Source: Comamonadaceae bacterium PBBC1
Lineage (GTDB): Bacteria; Pseudomonadota; Gammaproteobacteria; Burkholderiales; Burkholderiaceae_C
DNA: 64,000 nt
Direction: 5' to 3'
NCBI GenBank assembly: GCA_002256145.1
Contig: NKIP01000012.1
Location: 1-64,000, forward strand
The first letter of the stretch is position 1. Every line of letters starts with the position of its first letter. Of this stretch, positions 59,619 to 64,000 are shown piece after piece. A model generated the notes under the pieces. It was not told the origin of the DNA, searched no databases, and saw nothing but the letters and a program-made list of their open reading frames with translations. Both the position numbers and the translations under genes were made by a program.

Positions 59619-60572
59619 TCAGCGCACCCGGTCCACCAACTGCTTCATCAAGTTGGCCACCGTTTTGTCCGCACTGTTGATCGAATAGACCTCGGACATG
59701 TGGCTGTGGCCCATGAGTTTGTAGAGGCCCGGGCATTTGCCAGCCTTGCACAAGGCGGTGTTGAGTTGTTCGCTTTGGCGATGGAAATCGGGCGGGTCCA
59801 GCTCGGCATAGGCCAACAGCAAGGGCACCTTGGCCGCCACCAGGCCGGGCACGGCCGATCGGGCAGGGTATTGCGCGGCGTCTTTTCCAAAGTAGGCTTG
59901 CAGGGGCGGGTTGGACTCTGCCGTTGACGGGTCAAAGAGGCCCGAGAGCAGAACGGCACCGGCCAGGCCCGAGCCGGGCACGACATGGAACTGCGGGTGC
60001 GCCACGTATTGCGCCACATGGGCAGCACCTGCCGAATGGCCCATGAGGATGATGCGCTGGGGGTTACCACCGCTGGCAGCGATGTTCTCGCGCACCCACT
60101 TCAGGGCGGACTGGATGTCTTGCTGCGCCGCTGGCCAGGGGTGGGCTGGGGCCAGGCGGTAGGTCATGTTGACGCCGACCATGCCCTGGCGCACGGCCCA
60201 CAGCATGATGTTGTCGTAAAACGGGCTGTCACCGGTGCGGCGTTCGCCACGCATGAAGGCACCGCCATGCACGAACACCAGCACGGGCTGGCCCGCTTGC
60301 GGTTTGTCGGGGGTGAACACGTCCAGCAGGTTTCGGGCGTCGGTGCCATAACGCACGTCGCGACGCACCTGCACGCCCGCATAAGGCTCGCGCTCGGCCA
60401 GCGGGGCATAGAGTTTTTCGGTGGGCGGCGGCGCAACGACCGGACCGATTTTGAGCAGTTCAGCGGCGATCTGTGGCGAGACGACCGAAGGCACTTCGAC
60501 GGTTTTTGAAGCGGGGACGGCGGCGCATCCTGCCAAAGACAAAGCCACGAGGGCTCCGAGAAATGTACGCAT
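59619..60572 (-). CDS. Lipoprotein alpha/beta hydrolase (esterase/lipase family)
   Basis: 317 residues. Signal with lipobox ALVALSLAGC (Cys about residue 15). VFVHGGAFMRGER gives the HGG oxyanion motif, GHSAGAAHVAQY the nucleophilic Ser, and LMGHSHMSEVYSI the catalytic His: a carboxylesterase of the hormone-sensitive-lipase-like group. Anchored in the envelope. Ribosome site CAGGAGA precedes ATG at 60572. Single-gene unit. Confidence 0.85.
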   Translation of the reverse strand: MRTFLGALVALSLAGCAAVPASKTVEVPSVVSPQIAAELLKIGPVVAPPPTEKLYAPLAEREPYAGVQVRRDVRYGTDARNLLDVFTPDKPQAGQPVLVFVHGGAFMRGERRTGDSPFYDNIMLWAVRQGMVGVNMTYRLAPAHPWPAAQQDIQSALKWVRENIAASGGNPQRIILMGHSAGAAHVAQYVAHPQFHVVPGSGLAGAVLLSGLFDPSTAESNPPLQAYFGKDAAQYPARSAVPGLVAAKVPLLLAYAELDPPDFHRQSEQLNTALCKAGKCPGLYKLMGHSHMSEVYSINSADKTVANLMKQLVDRVR

Positions 60573-60721
60573 GAGGCTGTCTCCTGTGAATTCGGGGCGA
60601 TGTGGGGTGATGTGGGGTGATGTGCAAAACGCCATCGCGGCGAGGGCGCCGCTCCCACAAAAAAGCGTTATTGCAATCACCATCGGACCGGCTCAATGGC
60701 CAGATCAAAAGCGCCTGCGGA

Positions 60722-62830
60722 TCAAGCCTTGGCCAAATGCGCTTTGGCCAGAGCCACATACCAATCCAGACACCCCGGGTTGGCCATGGCGTCCTTGTTG
60801 ACCACCTTTTCCAGCGGCTGACCGAGCATGAGTTTCTTGATCGGCAGCTCCTGCTTTTTGCCGGACAGCGTTCGTGGAATCTCAGCCACCTGGAAAATTT
60901 CGTTCGGGATAAAGCGTGGGCTGAGCGCCACTTTGATGGCGTTGTTGAGCTTGGCCTGAAGCGCGTCGTCGAGTGTGGTGCCGGGGCGCAGCACCACAAA
61001 CAGGGGCATGTAGCTTTCTTTGCCCAGGTATTCCAGGTCCACCACCATCGAGTCCATGACTTCAGGCAGCGCCTCGACGGCGCTGTACAACTCGCTGGTG
61101 CCCATGCGCAGGCCGTAGCGGTTGATGGTGGCGTCGCTGCGGCCAAAGATCACGCAGCCTTCGCCTTGGCCCTTGGTTTCTGGGTCACCGCTGCCAATGC
61201 GCAGCCAGTCGCCGTGCCGCCAGACGCCGCCCATGCTGGCCGGGCCGTCACCGCCACCGGGCATGCGGCCGTGGCCTGCGGGGTACATCTCGAAGTAGCT
61301 GGCCAAGTAGCGGGCGTTGTTCTGGTCACCCCAAAAGTACAGCGGCATCGACGGGATGGGCTGGGTGCAAACCAGCTCGCCCACTTCGCCTTTGACCGGC
61401 TCGCCCGCTTCGTTCCAGGCCTCGACCGCGCAGCCGAGTTCGCGGCACTGCATGACGCCTGGCTCTTGCGGCAGCTCGCGGTGGCCGCCCAAAAAAGCCC
61501 CGGCAAAGTCGGTGCCGCCCGAGATGTTGCACCACCAAATGTCGGTGCCGATGTTCTTGAATTGCGTTGTGCCCCAGCTTTGGGTCTCGGGCGACAAAGG
61601 CGATCCGGTCGTGCCCAAGGCGCGGACCCCCGACAAGTCGCCGCAGCGCGAGATGTCCACGCCCGCCTTTTGGCAGTTGGCAAAAAAGGCCGCACCCGCG
61701 CCGAAGAAACTCACCTTCTCATGCGCGGCCAAGCGCCACAAAATGCCCCAGTCGGGGTTGTCTTTGCTGCCGCCGGGGTTGCCGTCGTAAATCACGCAGG
61801 TCACGCCGTTGAGCAGGCCCGCGACTTGCGCGTTCCACATGACCCAGCCGGTGGAGCTGTACCAGTGAAAGCGCTCGCCCCAGCTGTTGGGGTGGTAACT
61901 GCAGCCGATGTCGTTGTGCAAAATTTTGTTGGCCAGCGCCACGATCACCGTGCCGCCGTGGCCATGCACGATGGGCTTGGGCAAACCGGTGGTGCCGCTG
62001 GAGTAGACGATCCACAGCGGGTGGTCAAACGGCAACCACATCGGCTCAAAGGCCTGCACGGTGGCGTCGTCACGCGCGGTGATGGTGGACATCTGCACGC
62101 TGGCACCCACGGCGCAATGGGCCAGGTCGAGCGTGCCCAGGTTATCGTGCACGATGACGTGTTGCACGCTGGGCAAGGCGTCGCGCAGCTCTTGCACCAC
62201 ACCCATGCGGTCAAAGTCGCGCCCGCCGTAGCTCACGCCATCCACCGCAATCAATACTTTCGGCTCGATCTGCTTGAAGCGGTCGAGCACGGCGTGGGTG
62301 CCCATGTCGGGGGCGCAAATGCTCCAGACACCGCCCACGCTGGCGGTGGCCAAAAACGCCACCATGGCTTCGGGGATGTTGGGCAAATAAGCCGCCACCC
62401 TGTCCCCCGGTTGCACACCCTGGGCCTGCAGGTGCAGCGCCATGGCCGCCACCTGGCGGCGCAACTCGGGCCAGGTCATTTCGCGGCGCAGGCCTTTTTC
62501 GTTGTGGCTGATGACGGCCAAAAACCCCGCCCCATGCGCGGGCTGCACATGCCGAAACACCTGTTGCGCGTAATTGGTCTGGGCCCCCGGGAACCACTTG
62601 GCCCCCGGCATGACGTTGCCCGCCAACACCGCCGTGTGCGGCGTGGGCGACTGGAAATCGAAATAATCCCAGATGCTTTGCCAAAACGCATCGAGCTCGG
62701 TGACCGACCAGCGCCAGAGGTCGTTGTAGGTGTCAAAGCTCAGGCCGCGCTCATCGCGCAGCCAGTTTTGGTAGAGCCTGATCTGGGGCAGATAGGGGGC
62801 AGAAGCGGTGGGTCGTGTCGCGGTGTTCAT
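60722..62830 (-). CDS. aacS: Acetoacetyl-CoA synthetase
   Basis: 702 residues. IRLYQNWLRDERGLSFDTYN and LWRWSVTELDAFWQSIWDYF at the N terminus, VYSSGTTGLPKPIVHGHGG, and the C-terminal catalytic Lys in RTLSGKKQELPIKK are specific to this family. Activates acetoacetate to acetoacetyl-CoA with ATP, for ketone and polyhydroxybutyrate use. Start is 62830 or 62854; the shorter one matches the usual family N terminus. Acetoacetate is also a product of the BKACE enzyme family (12993-13916), a link worth noting. Confidence 0.93.
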   Translation of the reverse strand: MNTATRPTASAPYLPQIRLYQNWLRDERGLSFDTYNDLWRWSVTELDAFWQSIWDYFDFQSPTPHTAVLAGNVMPGAKWFPGAQTNYAQQVFRHVQPAHGAGFLAVISHNEKGLRREMTWPELRRQVAAMALHLQAQGVQPGDRVAAYLPNIPEAMVAFLATASVGGVWSICAPDMGTHAVLDRFKQIEPKVLIAVDGVSYGGRDFDRMGVVQELRDALPSVQHVIVHDNLGTLDLAHCAVGASVQMSTITARDDATVQAFEPMWLPFDHPLWIVYSSGTTGLPKPIVHGHGGTVIVALANKILHNDIGCSYHPNSWGERFHWYSSTGWVMWNAQVAGLLNGVTCVIYDGNPGGSKDNPDWGILWRLAAHEKVSFFGAGAAFFANCQKAGVDISRCGDLSGVRALGTTGSPLSPETQSWGTTQFKNIGTDIWWCNISGGTDFAGAFLGGHRELPQEPGVMQCRELGCAVEAWNEAGEPVKGEVGELVCTQPIPSMPLYFWGDQNNARYLASYFEMYPAGHGRMPGGGDGPASMGGVWRHGDWLRIGSGDPETKGQGEGCVIFGRSDATINRYGLRMGTSELYSAVEALPEVMDSMVVDLEYLGKESYMPLFVVLRPGTTLDDALQAKLNNAIKVALSPRFIPNEIFQVAEIPRTLSGKKQELPIKKLMLGQPLEKVVNKDAMANPGCLDWYVALAKAHLAKA

Positions 62831-62914
62831 GGGCTCCAGCGTATCAGCGGCCATGCACCGCTGTCACGCGCCACAAGACCGAAACATGCACCTAAGTGAC
62901 AGTGCGCACAAGAC

Positions 62915-63256
62915 TCAAGCCGGCGACTTTTCGCAACGGCCCTGACCCGTGGCTTGGCCCCGAAAATCACTTTGCCACTGCAGCGCGACCAGATCGATCT
63001 GGATGCGCTCGTTATCCACGGCGGTCATCACACCGCTGGGCAAGAGAGAAAAGCCATAAGGCTCCACGCCGTCGATGCGCAAACGGCGCACGGCTTTGGC
63101 GTCCCAGTCGATGCGCACCTCACGCACCCAGGTGCTGCGTTGCGGCATGTAGGCCACCGCGCAAGTCAGGACCACCGACGAGGGGGCCGCCAAGGCCGAG
63201 CTGAACGCTGCCAAGCTCAACAGCCCCAAACTCAGGGTGTGGCCAAGCATGCGCAT
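62915..63256 (-). CDS. Small exported protein, function unknown
   Basis: 113 residues with a Sec signal (MLGHTLSLGLLSLAAFSSAL, then A). Mature part VVLTCAVAYMPQRSTWVREV and IQIDLVALQWQSDFRGQATG, with two cysteines (CAVAY, RCEKS) that could pair. I do not recognise the family. ATG overlaps the stop of the adenosyltransferase (TGATG), so coupled to it. No cofactor motif seen. Confidence 0.7.
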   Translation of the reverse strand: MRMLGHTLSLGLLSLAAFSSALAAPSSVVLTCAVAYMPQRSTWVREVRIDWDAKAVRRLRIDGVEPYGFSLLPSGVMTAVDNERIQIDLVALQWQSDFRGQATGQGRCEKSPA

Positions 63257-63822
63257 CAAGCCGCCGGGTCTTTTTGCATGCGCTGGCTTTTCCAGTACAC
63301 GTCGTCGCCGCCGTTCATGCGGTTGAGCACACGGGCCAGCACAAACATCAGGTCCGACAGGCGGTTGAGGTATTGGCGCGGCGTGTCGTTCAAGGCCTCT
63401 TCGTTGCCCAAGGCCACACAAGCGCGCTCAGCGCGGCGGGCCACAGTGCGGCACACATGGGCTTGCGAAGCGCCGCGTGTGCCGGCGGGCAAGATGAACT
63501 CTTCGAGTTTGGGCAATTGCGCGTTGTACTTTTCAAGGGCCTCGTCCAGGGCCGCCACGGCCTCATCTTTGAGCAGCTCAAAGCCGGGAATGGACAGCTC
63601 GCCGCCCAGGTTAAAAAGTTGGTGCTGCACCTCGACCAGCACCTCGCGCACATCGGCGGGCATGTCTTCGCACAGCAGCAAACCGATGTGAGAGTTCAGC
63701 TCATCGACCTCGCCCATGGCGTGCACGCGCAGGCTGTTTTTGGACACGCGCTGGTTGTTGCCCAGGCCGGTGGTGCCGTTGTCGCCGGTGCGGGTGGCGA
63801 TTTGTGTGAGTCGGTTGCCCAT
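63256..63822 (-). CDS. Cob(I)alamin adenosyltransferase, PduO type
   Basis: 188-residue trimeric enzyme that makes adenosylcobalamin from cob(I)alamin and ATP. The start region IATRTGDNGTTGLG is the ATP-binding signature and YLNRLSDLMFVLARVLNR the second conserved block, as in PduO/MMAB rather than CobA. The reducing side comes from elsewhere. Serves methylmalonyl-CoA mutase-type enzymes. Translationally coupled to a small exported protein. Confidence 0.92.
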   Translation of the reverse strand: MGNRLTQIATRTGDNGTTGLGNNQRVSKNSLRVHAMGEVDELNSHIGLLLCEDMPADVREVLVEVQHQLFNLGGELSIPGFELLKDEAVAALDEALEKYNAQLPKLEEFILPAGTRGASQAHVCRTVARRAERACVALGNEEALNDTPRQYLNRLSDLMFVLARVLNRMNGGDDVYWKSQRMQKDPAA

Positions 63823-63871
63823 GGAATTGCTCTCTTTTTGTGTTCGCTCAAGCGTGCAGGGTCAAAAAATT

Positions 63872-63896
63872 GCCCACAGGGGTGGGCTCCTACAAA
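63872..63896. repeat. Partial family B element
   Basis: CCCACAGGGGTGGGCTCCTAC is a half-copy of the perfect inverted repeat at 25085-25109. It lies upstream of the adenosyltransferase gene in a gap without a recognised gene up to the window end. Confidence 0.6.
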
Positions 63897-64000
63897 GAGG
63901 GTTGATTGTCGACCAAGTGGCTGCAACTTGTCTGACAGCGGACAGCAAGGCCTGTATTTGCGGCGTAAACTGCCGTTCAGCATGTCTGGCGGCCTTGCCC

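Noticed and set aside
60617-62899. 760-codon plus-strand open frame
   Set aside because: Antisense shadow of acetoacetyl-CoA synthetase; no protein family similarity.
63982-64000. Possible start of a plus-strand gene (ATGTCTGGC...)
   Set aside because: Only six codons are in the window; no ribosome site or family can be judged.

Overview
The window is GC-rich, densely coded bacterial DNA. Its gene content points to the Betaproteobacteria, order Burkholderiales, most likely a Comamonadaceae relative: four orphan Bug-type (TctC) solute-binding proteins, AcuI-type reductase, many CoA-dependent catabolic genes, and lineage-typical palindromic repeats. No rRNA, tRNA, CRISPR array, transposase or phage structural gene was seen, so the genus is not fixed.

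Layout. 1-11 kb is mostly core metabolism and transport: the 3' end of GTP-type pckG, two EamA/DMT exporters, a small membrane protein, a LysR regulator overlapping a metallophosphoesterase, a universal stress gene behind an FNR/Anr-like box, PhoD phosphatase with an alpha/beta hydrolase, a serine hydrolase and AcuI. 11-16.2 kb is a divergent catabolic locus: Bug protein plus two hotdog proteins on the minus strand; beta-keto acid cleavage enzyme, Bug protein, NIPSNAP protein and a hydroxyisobutyrate-dehydrogenase-like enzyme on the plus strand. 16.2-19.5 kb holds an SRPBCC protein, an atypical SDR and a LysR/DMT divergent pair.

19.5-24.1 kb is an accessory island: a decayed SRPBCC fragment, hipBA with a 14-bp inverted-repeat operator, a large restriction-modification-type adenine methyltransferase (start codon inside a perfect hairpin, AT-richer central segment) and a truncated RhuM gene whose tail copies the 3' end of the methyltransferase gene.

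24.1-47.2 kb is an almost unbroken minus-strand run of CoA-ester catabolism. Its distal part (LysR, citramalyl-CoA-lyase-like, MmgE/PrpD, CoA-transferase, acyl-CoA dehydrogenase, MaoC hydratase) has the gene set of known itaconate degradation clusters. Upstream lie two ligase/dehydrogenase/SDR/thiolase modules, one with a zinc-ribbon/OB-fold plus thiolase fusion lacking the usual nucleophilic Cys, the other a complete beta-oxidation set with split MaoC hydratases. Palindromic repeat arrays sit at the junctions between these sub-operons.

47.3-51 kb is a toxin-antitoxin cluster (Xre/RES, Phd/RelE-type, ParD/ParE-type, a frameshifted mazF and a decayed parE copy). 51-55.4 kb has an AraC regulator, a six-copy 89-bp repeat array and a ligase/CoA-transferase pair. 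55.6-59.5 kb has two brnTA modules flanking dapD, a stand-alone YjjJ-type HipA kinase and a broken ATPase fragment. 59.6-64 kb returns to core genes: lipoprotein esterase, acetoacetyl-CoA synthetase and PduO-type cobalamin adenosyltransferase.
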